Positions 22,939-34,675 are shown, counted from the stretch's first letter. The stretch: 64,000 nucleotides of DNA from Scilla litardierei (GCA_030789695.1 CM061130.1:14065860-14129859), one strand, 5' to 3'. Made by a program: numbers and translations. The notes: generated by a model from the sequence alone, not told the origin.

Positions 22939-25011
22939 ATGGCATTCAATGCCTCATCCATGTCTCATGAAGAAAGTCACTCAACTGTTCGACCCCCGCT
23001 CTTCAACGGAACCAACTACCCAAGTTGGAAGATCAGGATGATGATCTACATGGAGGGTCAAGACCTATGAGACATCACGGAGGTGCCATTTGAGAAGCCC
23101 ACTACACCCGCGGCTTCAAGGACAAAGGCGGAGAAGGACTCGATCAAGTTCAATGCGAGAGCTACGAACTCATTACATTACGCTCTCTCAGCAAATGAGT
23201 TCAACCACATCTCCATGTGCAAAACGGCCAACGATATTTGGCATACCTTGGAGATTTGTCATGAAGGGACAACGAAGGTAAAGAAATCTAAGCAAACTAT
23301 GTTTAGATCTAAATATGAAATGATTAAGATGCAGGAAGGCGAAAGCATTTCAGAGATGTTCACAAGGTTCACTGAAATCGTGAACGCTTTGGAGGGACTC
23401 GGGAAGATGGTTTCCCAAGAGGATCGTGTAGAGAAGATCCTTGACTCTCGCACACCTCGTTGGGAGTCAAAGGCCAATGGAATTTTGGAGTCATATGGCA
23501 CGTCCAAATATACCATTGAGGAGTGCATTGGTAATCTCATGGCGTATGAAGTGAAGCTTCAACACAAGAAGGAGATTCAACCAACCAAGCACGAGAAGAA
23601 AAAGGGCGTTGCTCTTCATGGTGAGAAGGATTCTTTCAAGTGGAAAAAGAAGTTCCAACAAGAAGCTCCAAGTGAAGATGAAGAAGATCTTAGCGACGAT
23701 GACTACATCGAGCTTGCCAAGCAATTCAAGAATTTCAAGGCATTCCTTAAGGACAATCAAGGTATGTCTTCGTCAGAGTTTGTCTCACAGTCTAACAAGT
23801 TGGTTTGTTTCAACTGCAGTGGAAAAGGTCATGTGGCCACCGAATTCCCTTCCAAATCCACCATAGATATCTATAAGGGTAAAGGGAAGAAACATTGGAA
23901 AGCTGAGTACGTGGTCAAGAACCAAAAGACGGGACTTATCGACACATTTGATGATTTCGATGGGGACACGTCTAATGATGAAGAAGAGGATGACAAGGAG
24001 CACGATCACAGGTGTCTCGTTGCCTTTGATGATTCTTCATCAACTTCATCTAACTCTAGCGATGAAGAGATAAGGACATGGCTCAACTCCAAAGAAGAAA
24101 GTTGCTTCATGGCTAATGGGGAAGAGTCTTCGTCAAGCTCAAGTGAGGAGGAAAGCGATGAGGAAGTCAGGGAAGAAAGTGATGTGGAAGCTGCGGAGGA
24201 AAAGCCATCCTATGAGGAGCTTGAATACCGCCTAAATGTGGCCTCCAATTTGGCAAGTAAGTGCGTCGACTCATATGATAAAATGAAGGCTAAACTTGAT
24301 AATGCTATGAGTAAGGTACATGATTTAGAATCTTCTAGTGTAAATATTCATGATGAAATGCATGTTTGTGACACTAGTGAGAGAGACACACTTCTCTCTC
24401 AAGTTAAGGAATTGAGCCTTACAAATGAAAAACTTGTTACTCAAAACCTTAGCTTAGATGCTCACATTCAACAACTTACGTTGAAATGTGAAGAGGAATC
24501 CCGTAAGCTCATAAGCTTTGTGTATTCTAGGGATTCACTCCACGATTTGTTGGAAAAACAATATCCAGTAAATCATAGAGGAGGTTTGGGTTATATTCAA
24601 AATGTGGTTCCCAAACCCACCTCTAATTCCTCTTATGGTGCTAATACAAGAAATATTGCTAAAACACCTAAGAAGAATCACCATGCCTTCTTGTACAACA
24701 AGAACACCAACAAGAAGCATGCAGATCACGAGGTAATGATGAAGAATGAAAAATCTTCATTTTTTGCTAAGAAGCAAAATCCTCATTCTTTGCATGCCAA
24801 GAAATTCGTTTCTACACTTAAGCATGCCACATCCACCCCTCTTGCAAAGGCAAAACCCTTGCCTAGGAAATCTTTGAGATTATGGATTCCCACTAATGTT
24901 AGTGTGCAAGAGAGGGATATCTACATCAACTCTCTAGTTAGGGATGTGATCAACTCATGTGATTACATTAGGAAATCAAACTCCTCTTGGGTTTGGTTGC
25001 CTAATGTTTAG
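22939..25011 (+). pseudogene. gag: Sirevirus Gag with one premature stop
   Basis: ATG at 22939 (MAFNASSMSHEE) reads into RPPLFNGTNYPSWKIRM, then hits TGA at 23068-23070, where a Trp codon is expected, and continues in the same frame to 25011. The rest is a full-size Gag: capsid domain (residues about 45-200), knuckle CFNCSGKGHVATEF with the last Cys changed to Phe, acidic Ser-rich stretch, coiled coil, and the C-terminal WVWLPNV common to Sireviruses. With the stop and lost zinc ligand it is probably inactive; no frameshift is present. Confidence 0.85.
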
Positions 25012-25944
25012 GTTCCTCACACATATGCATATTGCATGGGTATTATGCTTGAATTTTTTTAGCATACCCATTGCTTGTGTGTATGTTTCATGATTTTGAA
25101 AATATTTTCAAACTTATTTTTCATGAAAATGGGGACCTTGGGGTTTATTGACATGCATGCATTTTTGATCCATGTGTATGTCAATGGGGAGTTAATATGG
25201 TATATGTGTAAAATATTTTAAGAAATAATTTAACTCTCATTTCGGAGGTTATTTGAGATCTTTATTCACATTTGGTTGTTTTTGATCTCAAACCAAACCT
25301 CTTGTATATTGCCAACATGTTTCATGATATATTTGTTTTTGGAAATATTCTTTGTGTATCTTTGAAGCTTGATTTTTTCATATCTATTGCTTTGATACAC
25401 TTTAGGCCCATGGCTCCATTAATTATAATTGGTATTAGATCCTAGAAGTCAAAAGTTGACTATTTCTATGATCTAGGGGGAGCATGGGATAGTGAATTGA
25501 TACCCACTAAAATTTTAAATTTGGTATCATACATATCTTTCTTTTCTTGCATATTGTCACATCTTGGTTACGATGACAAAGGGGGATATTTTTGATGTCC
25601 ACCTTTTTGACGATGTCAAGGGGGAGAGATATATGCATTATGTAAATATATATGGGGAGATATATTCATATGCATATGGGGAGAGATATATCTATGGGAA
25701 GAGATATATGGGATTAGATAAACCTTGCATGTTTGCATGATATTGTATTTTACATTTGGTTTACAATTGGTTTATGTAATCCATGCCTATTATATGTCAC
25801 CTTGATTTCAGTTGGTATTATGAGTATTTACCTTTGTGTAGCTCATTGTTTATTTGGTGCATATAAGTAGGGGGAGCTCATTAGCATTGTGTTTTAATAC
25901 TTTGTATTTTTCATAATGTGTGTCATCATCAAAAGGGGGGAGAT
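25012..25944 (+). other. Non-coding 3' region with repeated purine tracts
   Basis: No pol remains. Several PPT-like tracts occur: AAAGGGGGATA near 25578, AAGGGGGAGAG near 25618, GGGGAGATATA near 25652, GGGGAGAGATA near 25679, TAGGGGGAG near 25868 and the terminal AAAAGGGGGGAGAT (25931-25944). TCATCATCAAAA just before the last one pairs with TTTTGATGATGA inside the 3' LTR (25976). Confidence 0.7.
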
Positions 25945-27786
25945 TGGTGAGTATTGGTGTTTCATACCAATCTTATTTTGATGATGATCACAACATTATG
26001 TTGTTGCTAATGACTCTCATGTTTTAGTCTCTCAGTTTTATCTCAAGAATATCTTTCTTGGAGACTAATCACTTGGTGCAAGGATGGACATCAAGCGGAG
26101 AAGAGCCAAATCTTGGACTCAAGGAGTGCCAAAGCTTGGAGATGATGGAGAGCAATCAAGGCATCAAGATTGAAGACTTAGACTCTAAGGAAAGCATTGT
26201 AATCCATGTAATTTACTTTATTGCTTTCTCTCTCTTTTGAGTCTAGGATTAATGTAATACCTTGTTAGATGGTTTACTCATTCATGCATATGCATTTAAC
26301 CATCTTAGTGAGCCTTAGGATTATCATAGAATCCAACCCAATAGGTTCACTCTGTCCAAAGACTCATTTGGAGTCGCTGGCTTTCCATCAGTCGCCTGCT
26401 GAGGGAAACACAGTCGAGTGGGTGATTTCCAGTTGCCTGTAGATCCTTCTACAGTCGCCTGACATGCACAGCTCAAGTCAACATTTCAATTGACTCAAAC
26501 TTGAGCTTTACGCACAGTCGTCTGTCGATCAGTTTACAGTCGCATGTATTTTTACAGTCGCCTGGAGATTGGTCATCAGTCGCCTGTATAGCGTAAGTGC
26601 ATTCTCTGCATCTCTCTGTTTTCTCCATCTTATACTACAGACGACTGATTAAGGTTTTACAGTCGCCTGGCTAATAGACAGTTGACTGTATTATTGACAT
26701 CAGTCGCCTGTGCGTTTAAGTGGAGAAAGAGTGCAGCTCTCTGTTTCGATCCATCCCCTGCAGCAGTCGCCTGCTGAAGGATTAACAGGCGACTGTCTTG
26801 TTTGTCAGTCGACTGTACAGTCGACTGTCCTGGCTCAGATTATAGCCGTTGGATATTTTCTAGCCGTTGATCAGTCGACTGTCTTTTGATCATCAGTCGA
26901 CTGTTCCTGTCATTTTCGCCCAGTTTCTAGCCGTTGCAAAATTCTTTCCTTGGCTGTTTTCTTGGGTTTTGGGGCTTGATATGGGGTTCCTATATATATG
27001 TGTGTCCTGCCATCTCTTAAACTTCTTGATTGATTCTTGATTACTCTTGATACTATTGAAAATCTCAAGAGATCTATAAGCTACTCTCAAGCTCCCTCAA
27101 TTCCCTCTCAAGAGCTCTTATTCTTCTTCATGAATTGAAGTCCAGCTCAAGGGAATTCATCCAAGTGCTTTCAAGCATATCTCAACACTTGGAGATCCTC
27201 TTCCATGCCTTGCATCCATTCATGAGTAAGCATCTCAAGGCATAGGTAAGAGTATTTATTGTACTTGGTGTAATTTGTGTCTCTAATTCTCTTAGTGGGA
27301 ATTAGAACTTTCTCTCTTTGTGGGAGGTTCTCTCTTTGTGGGAGGTTGTCTCTTTGTGGGACTTAGGAACACTCTTTGTGGGAGTAACTCTTTTTGTGGG
27401 AGTTTAGTCCTAGTGTAGGGCTAACCCTAATTCTCTGAGTGGGAGTTAGTGATTCTCTGTGTGGGAGTCTTGATCCTCGTGTAGGATTGGTTGGGTTCTT
27501 GCGTATGGCATAAATCCTCTTTGTGGGGGTATCTCCTTATGAGATTTGTATTCACTTCTCTGTGTGGGAATATAGTGAATATTGGTGTGGCTGGATGTAT
27601 CCAAGTTTGGGGAACCCGGGTAAAACTGTGTGTTTGTGTTTGGATTGATTTGCCTTTTAACTCCTCTCGCATTTATAATTCCGCATTTGCAAGTTAAATT
27701 TTAATTGGACAATTTTATAGCCATTACACTATTCACCCCCCTCTAGTGTGTGTTGTTAGTATTGCAAGGGTAAGTCGATCCTTACA
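25945..27786 (+). repeat. 3' LTR of the gag-only Sirevirus
   Basis: A copy of 21048-22901 ending in CGATCCTTACA, followed by the target duplication AATTT. Confidence 0.95.
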
Positions 27787-27815
27787 AATTTCAATTAACG
27801 GTACGTGATTTATCT

Positions 27816-28778
27816 GCTCGGCGGGGCACGTTAGAAAAGCGAATCAAGTCAAGATCAGAAGGTTCACAAGAAGAGGAAGATTGATTTCATATTCACATTT
27901 GGACTTTAATGATTCAAAGCTGGCCAGCCAATTGTAATCCAGATGGGATTCAATTGTTGAATATAAAGTATAAGAAATGTGAAGAAATAATCTAGGGTAA
28001 AGCATGCGTTGAACTACTCAACTTTGCACCTTCGAGGTCGTTGTGTATCTCTAACAAGTGCACAACAACAGACTCTACGCGCATGACGGTCGCACGGTCT
28101 ATTTCTCGGTATGATAGATGAAAGAACTAAGGGAAAGACATTCTCTTACAATCCCCTCAAGTGTGAGTGGGAGATGTTGGATATGGAAGACGTTTGTACA
28201 CCCTTGTGGGGGATGTACGAGGGAATACGGACCTCGAACGTCACGCACACGAAGTCATGTGCAAAGGGAATCTGTTCCCTTGCGGAGAGGATCTCTGTAT
28301 GAGCGGGAAAGTCGCATTATATATGCATAAGTGCATGCGACATATGGCTAATAAAGGGGGAATATCTTAAGCTTATGTTGTGCCATGCATATGGTACAAC
28401 TTAAGCTTATAATGTGCCATGTATCATGGTACACCTTAATTAAGTTGTTCCAAAGGAACAACTTACCCTAAAATAACTACCTTGGGGGCTATAAATAAGA
28501 CCCAAGGGTAGCCATTTTCCTTACACATTTGCATGAAATTCATGCATGCATCTTCTTCATAGCGAAGCTCTGCAGAAATATTTCCTCTCCCTCCTTCCAA
28601 GTTCTTAATCTAAAATAGAGATTTAGATTGTGGATTAGTAGCCTTACTCCGTTCGTGAGAAGACTCGATCCGTCGTGGCGAATCCGAAGGCAAAGTTCCG
28701 AGACTATCGTTCCGCATACGCAAGCGTAAGTCTCCACTTTAATTATCGATCCTAACTCTGTTTTGGCAGGATCCTTCA
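27816..28778 (+). repeat. 5' LTR of the young copia element
   Basis: Ends GGCAGGATCCTTCA before the primer site. It contains a 10-bp palindrome AAGTTGTTCC/GGAACAACTT (28442-28464) and two copies of TTAAGCTTATNNTGTGCCATG upstream of the TATA box. Confidence 0.9.
28489..28497 (+). promoter_or_regulatory. TATA box set in an inverted repeat
   Basis: CTATAAATA lies between CTACCTTGGG (28477-28486) and CCCAAGGGTAG (28501-28511), which pair with a one-base bulge. Repeated in the 3' LTR at 36018-36026. Confidence 0.7.
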
Positions 28779-28779
28779 T

Positions 28780-28792
28780 TGGTATCGGAGCC
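28780..28792 (+). other. Primer binding site
   Basis: TGGTATCGGAGCC one base after the LTR; a variant of the initiator tRNA-Met complement. Confidence 0.85.
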
Positions 28793-28861
28793 ATATGGGT
28801 TCGCCCCGGTCAATCCACCGCCCCGTCGAAACTACGAACGAGTCGTTGTCTTTTTCACGAA

Positions 28862-28987
28862 TGGGTCTCCTACTATTACGGATATAGTAGGAACGCTTCG
28901 TGACGGAGAGAACGCAGCGGTTGTTCTTTTCACGTTAGGGTCTTCTATCATTACGGATATGGTAGGAACTCTCCGTGACGGGAAGAA
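28862..28987 (+). repeat. Duplicated leader segment
   Basis: Two divergent copies of a segment with ATTACGGATATNGTAGGAAC and CGTGACGG lie at about 28862-28905 and 28939-28981. Confidence 0.6.
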
Positions 28988-29239
28988 CCGACCGTTCACG
29001 TAGTACGTTATTCATTTTTGGCACACGGCCATTAAGAGATAACTAATTTCTTCGACGAACGGGTGCTTCATCGAGGAAGGTGATGGAAGTTATTTCCATC
29101 GGGTAAGAGGAAAATTTGGTGCATGTGCACCATGGCCAAATGGGCCATGAAGGCCATGCACCCCCTCTCCTCATGCGGAGGGGGTTGGCTACGGCCAATA
29201 ACCACCGGCGACCACCCCATCAAGGGGGAGGAATGAGTG

Positions 29240-29805
29240 CGGCAACCCCGTTCAAAGGGGGTGGCCGGCCATGGCCAAAGGGGCCATGGCCGGCCAACGC
29301 CGAATGGCCTTGGCCATGGCCAAGCCATGACCGGCCATGGCCAGGCCGGCAGTGGCCGGCCAAGGCCAGGCCGGCAGTGGCCGGCCCTGGCCAAGGGCCT
29401 GCCGGCCAGGGCCGGCCCTGGCAGTGGCCAGGGCCGGCGCCCTGGCCACTGCCAGGGCCAGGCCGGCCCTGGCAGAGGCCAGGGCCGGTGCCCTGGCCTC
29501 AGGCCAGGGCCTGGCCGAGGCCAGGGCAGGAGCCCTGGCCCCGGCCAGCGGCCTGCCGGCCCTGGCAGAGGCCAGGGCCGGCGCCCTGGCCTCAGGCCAG
29601 GGCCTGGCCGAGGCCAGGGCAGGAGCCCTGGCCCCGGCCAGTGGCCTGGCCGGAAGGCCCTGGCAGTGTCCAGGGCCTGGCCGGCCGGCCCTGGCAGAGG
29701 CCAGGGCCTGGCCGGCCCTGGCCGAGGGGGCCAGGCCCCCTGGCCGGCCAGGGCAGAGGCCCTGGCCGGCCTTTGGCCAAGCCCGGGTCAGGGCAGAGGC
29801 CCTGA
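29240..29805 (+). repeat. GC-rich palindromic minisatellite in the copia leader
   Basis: About 560 bases made almost only of GGCC, CCGG, CCTGG and CCAGG combinations. A 93-base unit starting GGCAGAGGCCAGGGCCGG occurs at 29471-29563 and 29564-29656 with a few changes, followed by partial units. Since TA and TAA are absent, all frames stay open on both strands, and the Pro/Trp- or Ala/Gly-rich frames are artefacts. It lies between primer site and gag, so it would be part of the genomic RNA and extremely structured. Confidence 0.85.
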
Positions 29806-30013
29806 CCGGGAAGAAGTTGAATTCGAAAATTGGTCGACCAATTTTGTGTTTTTGGTCGACCAATCCGACAAATGGTCTGGGTCGATTGCAAACTTGCCAG
29901 ATGACCCATACGGGGTAACAAATGGCCTTGGTCAAACTCGAATGTGTCGAGTAGTCCATACGGGGCTAACCACAGTGCCGACTAGTTCATACGGAACTAA
30001 CGTTTTAATGAAG

Positions 30014-30152
30014 TTTTCATTGGGCTCTACTCCTTGAAGATTAGCCATAGTGCTCTACTTCATGCGAGATTAGCCATGTCATTGTGCTCTACTCTACGGA
30101 GATTAGCCAATGTACTTGTGACGTTGTGCTCTACTCTACGGAGACTAGCCAA
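30014..30152 (+). repeat. Four-copy leader repeat
   Basis: TGCTCTACTCTACGGAGA with a following TTAGCCA or CTAGCCA recurs near 30016, 30050, 30084 and 30128. The first two copies are divergent. Confidence 0.7.
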
Positions 30153-30610
30153 CGTGCTTTCAAATTTTTGAAAAAGATGTTTTTCAAATAGGTTATGTCC
30201 CGTCCTTAAATCGGGATAGCGCAATTTGGAATTCCAAGTCCTACCACGATCCGGCCATGGTTATCTAACCCATGGGTGTGTAGAACAGGTCTCGTGGCTT
30301 GGCAATTGTTGCGTTAAAATTCTTTGCGCTAATTCTCACCTATTCTATTTTGAAAGATAAGTTTTTCAAAATGATTTTCCGCTGCTAATACCATACGGGT
30401 ATTATTTCTGATTTCTTTTTACTTAAGATAAGTAAGAGGGATACTTTGAAAGTTACTTCTAGATGGTAGTTGGGAACGTAGTGAACTTCTCGATTCTAGA
30501 GTAACATTTCAACGCATCCAAGGAACTTATCAAGTGTTTAAAGAATCGAAACTTTATGCATGGAATTTTGATCGTGTTTATCATTCTCTTTGCAGTTTTT
30601 TGAATCGAAA

Positions 30611-33600
30611 ATGTCTACCGCTTCTAAGAATATTGTCGCAAAGCTTAACAAAGGTGAAAAGCTCAACGGCGACAATTATAAACTTTGGTCAATAAAGATC
30701 CAATATGTTTTGGAGGAGCAAGATGTGCTCGAAACACTCCAAAACATAATGGTAGAACCTGAGTTGGGCAATACGGCCCAACACAAAAGGGACCGGGAAG
30801 CTTATGACACTTGGACTCGAAAGAACAAAATAGCACGTATTACGTTACTGTCCGCGATGGACAATGACATAATGCGCCTATTTCGGGAATTCGACCTAGC
30901 TAAAGACATATGGTCTGAGCTAGAGATAAAGTTTGGTGGAACTTCGGTTACCAAACTCCGCTCCTTGAATATTCAATTTGATTCGTACAAGATGCGGCGA
31001 GATCATTCTATGAAAAAGCATCTCCGCCACATGGCGAATCTTATATCTGAATTAAAGGATGCGGGTGTTACGCTGTCTGACGAACAGCAGATCCAAGCGG
31101 TCATTCGTTCACTCCCAGATAGCTGGGATAACATGAAAATGCATCTCACTCATAATGAATGCATTAAAACTTTAAGCGATGTTTCGAAACACCTCGAACT
31201 CGAGGAAGAGCGGATTCAAGCCGCAAAACCAAGTGCAGAAGTGCACGTGGCCGCTAGTTCCTCACATGGAGGAAATAAGCGGAAACGCTTAAGGTTTGTG
31301 AACGAACGTAAGCAAGAACCGGAGACCTCAAAGAAGACAAAGAACAAAAGGTGGCAAAAGAATGTGCACTCAAAGAAGAAAAACTTGAAGAAGATCAAGT
31401 GCTTTAAGTGCAACAAGTACGGTCACTTCGCCCGTAAGTGTACGGATGGAAGTGACAAGGTAACTTGTAGGGCTAGTTACATATGTGTTTCTAGTTCCGT
31501 GTTTCTTGCTGAATCTAACTATTTTTGGTTGATTGATTCAGGGGCCACAGACCACGTTGCGAAGGACAGAAGGTTCTTCGTAGAGTATCGAAAGATAACT
31601 CAAGGAACAAAGTGGATATACGTCGGCAACAACACACGTGTTGAAGTCAAAGGCGTCGGAACATGCAAGCTAGTTCTTGACAACGGCCGGACTTTGTTAT
31701 TGCACGACGTCCTCTTTGCTCCAGATATTAGAAGGAATATCGTTTCCGTGGTCATGTTAATGTCTTTAGATTATGAGTGGAGGTTCTATAAACAATATGT
31801 TGACCTTGTTTGTAATAATTCTTTGATTGGTTCTGGTAATGTTTGTAATGGATTAATTGTTTTAAATACAATGAATGATGTTGCTTCTTCCATTAATGAA
31901 AGTTTTCATTTGACAAATGCTTCTAACTCTGAGTCTGAAATCATTTGTTGGCATACAAGACTTGGTCATATTGGACCAACTAGAATGGATAGACTTGCCA
32001 AAAGTGGCTTGCTATCTAATGTTTCAAAAGTTGAAATGTCAACTTGCGAACATTGTCTTGTGGGGAAAACTTGTCGCAAGCCGTTTGGAACTGGCACAAG
32101 GGCCGAAGTTCCATTACAGCTTATCCATTCGGACATTTGCGGTCCAATGAATGTTAAGACAAGACACGGGAAGTCCTATTTCATCACATTCATTGATGAC
32201 TTCACCCGTTTCGGACATATCTATTTGATATCCCACAAAAGTGAAGCTTTGGCTTGCTTTAAAAACTATATGAGTTTAGTGGAGAATCAATTAGATCGCA
32301 AGATTAAGGTTTTGCGAACCGATAGGGGCGGTGAATATCAATCAATAAGTTTTAAGGAACTTTGTGATGAAAAAGGCATAGTGCATCAGGTAACTATGCC
32401 TTACACTCCGCAACAAAACGGTGTTGCGGAAAGAAGAAATAGGACATTGATGGAAATGGTCCGTTCAATGATGTCTCAGGCAAATTTGCCTATCACCTTT
32501 TGGGGTGACGCATTATTAACGGCGGCATTCATCTTAAACCGTGTACCCTCGAAGTCGGTAAGTTCTACTCCTTATGAGTTGTGGAACAATAGAACTCCAG
32601 ACTTAAGCATTCTAAAACCTTGGGGTTGTGCATCTTACGCACATTTATCCTCTCACAAATATGGCAAACTTGGGCCACGTGGGAGGAAGTGTATCTTCAT
32701 CCGATACGCTGAAAACTCCAAAGGATATGTTTTCGTCGGTCAAGAGGACAATGGAGGTCTTATAGAATTCGAATCGAGGGATGTTGTCTTCTTAGAAAAT
32801 GAGTTTCCAAGACAGGGTGAGATAAGTCAAGACTTATCCTTGTTTGAGACTTGGGATCAAAAAGGATCGGAACGTTCGAGTGGGAGAATTCTTGGTGAAG
32901 AAGAAAATACGTTTCAAACTTCACCAATGAATGATACGAACGATACCAATCCTATTCCGAGTGGGAGTGATGTTATTCCAAGTGGGAGTGATGTCATTCC
33001 AAGTGGGAGTGATCAAACTCAAACAAGACGTAGTAATCGGACGAGGCTAACACCTCTGAGATTTGAGGATGAATTTCCTCAAACATTCATGACATTACTA
33101 CAAGATGATGACGAACCTGCAAATTTCAAACAGGCCGTCACATGCCCTGCTAAAGATAAATGGATAGCGGCAATGGAAGAAGAACTTCAATCCATGAAAA
33201 CAAACCAAGTCTGGGACTTGGTTAATTTACCTAAGGGACGTAGAGCCATTGGGAACAAGTGGGTTCTCAAAATCAAGCATAAGGCTGATGGCTCCATCGA
33301 GAAATATAAAGCTCGCCTTGTTGCGAAAGGTTTCACGCAACAGGAAGGAATAGACTACGAAGAGACTTTCTCTCCTGTCGTGCGTTTTACCTCGATTCGC
33401 TTAATTCTGGCAATGGTGGCTTGTTTGGACCTCGAATTACATCATATGGATGTAAAGACTGCCTTTCTTAACGGAGAACTAGATGAGGAGATCTACATGG
33501 AACAACCAAACGGGTTCGTACAAGAAGAAAACAAACATAAGGTTTGTAAACTTCGTAAATCCATATATGGTCTTAAACAATCCTCAAGGCAGTGGTATAT

Positions 33601-34675
33601 GCGTTTTCAAGAAGTTGTTTTGTCGTATGGATTCTCCATGCTCGACGAAGACAATTGCGTATATATTAAGAGGATTAAAAACAAGTATATAATTATGTCT
33701 CTTTATGTAGATGACATACTTATAGCCGGAAATGATAAGCGTCTTATATTGGATATCAAAGCTTGGCTTTCATCCGTCTTTGAGATGAAAGACATGGGTG
33801 AAGCTGCATATATCCTTGGGGTTAAGATCTCAAGGAATCGTTCCAAGAAACTTCTTTCTCTCTCTCAAGAGACGTATATAAAGAAAGTTTTAGAACGGTT
33901 TAATATGCAGGACTGCAAGCCAATTGATACTCCAATAAGCAAAGGCGAGGGTCTATGTTTGGAGATGTGTCCCAAAGATCCAAAAGAAAAGAAAGCTATG
34001 GAAAAAGTTCCATACTCCAGTGCTGTCGGGAGTCTGATGTACGCCATGATGTGTACTAGACCCGACATTTGCTATGCTGTTGGTATGGTAAGCCGTTACC
34101 AATCCAACCCAGGGCAGGCACACTGGAAAGCGGTGAAGAGGATATTAAGATACCTCAAAGGGACTGCGGACTATGCGTTATGCTATCAAGGCAATACCTT
34201 GAGACTCGAAGGCTATACCGATGCTGATTGGGCGGGTGATCTCGACGAGCGAAGATCTACCTCAGGCTTTGTTTTCTTACTCGGGAATGGTGCAATATCC
34301 TGGAGCAGCAAGAAACAAACCTGCATCGCTCTATCAACCATGGAAGCCGAGTTCGTAGCATTCAGCATGGCGGTCCAAGAAGCTGTTTGGCTTAGGAAAT
34401 TCTTAGACAGGCTGACGAATGCCTCTGACTCGAGCACTGTTCCTATATACAGTGATAGTCAAGCTTCGATTGCCTATGTCAAAGATCCTAAATTTCATTG
34501 TAAGACCAAACACATTGACATTCGATTCAAGTTTGCGAAGGATTATGATAAACGGAAGGAAGTAGACATAGGATACATATCCACGCATGAGATGATAGCG
34601 GATCCCCTTACTAAGGCGATCCCCAGAGATGTGTTTTTCAAACACTTATCATCTATGGGAATGCGTAGGTGCTGA
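30611..34675 (+). CDS. gag-pol: Copia Gag-Pol polyprotein, intact
   Basis: A single 1354-residue frame from ATG 30611 (MSTASKN) to TGA. Gag occupies about 1-290 with knuckle CFKCNKYGHFARKC from residue 264. Protease has LIDSGATDH with Asp309. Integrase has the zinc domain from His448 (WHTRLGH) and the catalytic triad Asp508, Asp571, Glu607 with the expected 35-residue spacing. Reverse transcriptase has YVDD at 1032-1035. RNase H has Asp1204 (YTDADWAGD) and TMEAEF. All catalytic residues are present and the length is normal for copia. A frame reading a few codons further upstream uses TTG and is not needed. The CTTTGCAG just upstream could be a splice acceptor of a leader intron (inference). 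Confidence 0.95.
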   Translation: MSTASKNIVAKLNKGEKLNGDNYKLWSIKIQYVLEEQDVLETLQNIMVEPELGNTAQHKRDREAYDTWTRKNKIARITLLSAMDNDIMRLFREFDLAKDIWSELEIKFGGTSVTKLRSLNIQFDSYKMRRDHSMKKHLRHMANLISELKDAGVTLSDEQQIQAVIRSLPDSWDNMKMHLTHNECIKTLSDVSKHLELEEERIQAAKPSAEVHVAASSSHGGNKRKRLRFVNERKQEPETSKKTKNKRWQKNVHSKKKNLKKIKCFKCNKYGHFARKCTDGSDKVTCRASYICVSSSVFLAESNYFWLIDSGATDHVAKDRRFFVEYRKITQGTKWIYVGNNTRVEVKGVGTCKLVLDNGRTLLLHDVLFAPDIRRNIVSVVMLMSLDYEWRFYKQYVDLVCNNSLIGSGNVCNGLIVLNTMNDVASSINESFHLTNASNSESEIICWHTRLGHIGPTRMDRLAKSGLLSNVSKVEMSTCEHCLVGKTCRKPFGTGTRAEVPLQLIHSDICGPMNVKTRHGKSYFITFIDDFTRFGHIYLISHKSEALACFKNYMSLVENQLDRKIKVLRTDRGGEYQSISFKELCDEKGIVHQVTMPYTPQQNGVAERRNRTLMEMVRSMMSQANLPITFWGDALLTAAFILNRVPSKSVSSTPYELWNNRTPDLSILKPWGCASYAHLSSHKYGKLGPRGRKCIFIRYAENSKGYVFVGQEDNGGLIEFESRDVVFLENEFPRQGEISQDLSLFETWDQKGSERSSGRILGEEENTFQTSPMNDTNDTNPIPSGSDVIPSGSDVIPSGSDQTQTRRSNRTRLTPLRFEDEFPQTFMTLLQDDDEPANFKQAVTCPAKDKWIAAMEEELQSMKTNQVWDLVNLPKGRRAIGNKWVLKIKHKADGSIEKYKARLVAKGFTQQEGIDYEETFSPVVRFTSIRLILAMVACLDLELHHMDVKTAFLNGELDEEIYMEQPNGFVQEENKHKVCKLRKSIYGLKQSSRQWYMRFQEVVLSYGFSMLDEDNCVYIKRIKNKYIIMSLYVDDILIAGNDKRLILDIKAWLSSVFEMKDMGEAAYILGVKISRNRSKKLLSLSQETYIKKVLERFNMQDCKPIDTPISKGEGLCLEMCPKDPKEKKAMEKVPYSSAVGSLMYAMMCTRPDICYAVGMVSRYQSNPGQAHWKAVKRILRYLKGTADYALCYQGNTLRLEGYTDADWAGDLDERRSTSGFVFLLGNGAISWSSKKQTCIALSTMEAEFVAFSMAVQEAVWLRKFLDRLTNASDSSTVPIYSDSQASIAYVKDPKFHCKTKHIDIRFKFAKDYDKRKEVDIGYISTHEMIADPLTKAIPRDVFFKHLSSMGMRRC

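Larger units (their letters stand above)
21048..27786 (+). mobile_element. Complete gag-only Sirevirus (non-autonomous copia)
   Basis: LTRs 21048-22901 and 25945-27786 differ at roughly 2-3 percent. The target duplication AATTT occurs at 21043-21047 and 27787-27791. It has the TGGTATCAGAG primer site and the polypurine tract AAAAGGGGGGAGAT. The only ORF is Gag, ending in WVWLPNV where other Sireviruses pass into pol; protease, integrase and reverse transcriptase are absent. It is therefore a deletion derivative that needs helper enzymes, the copia parallel of the gag-only gypsy at 7430. Confidence 0.9.

Noticed and set aside
29116..30037. Open frames of 229-266 codons, Pro/Trp- and Ala/Gly-rich, on both strands
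   Set aside because: Open in several frames at once because the GGCC-rich repeat cannot form stop codons; no domain and no codon signature.
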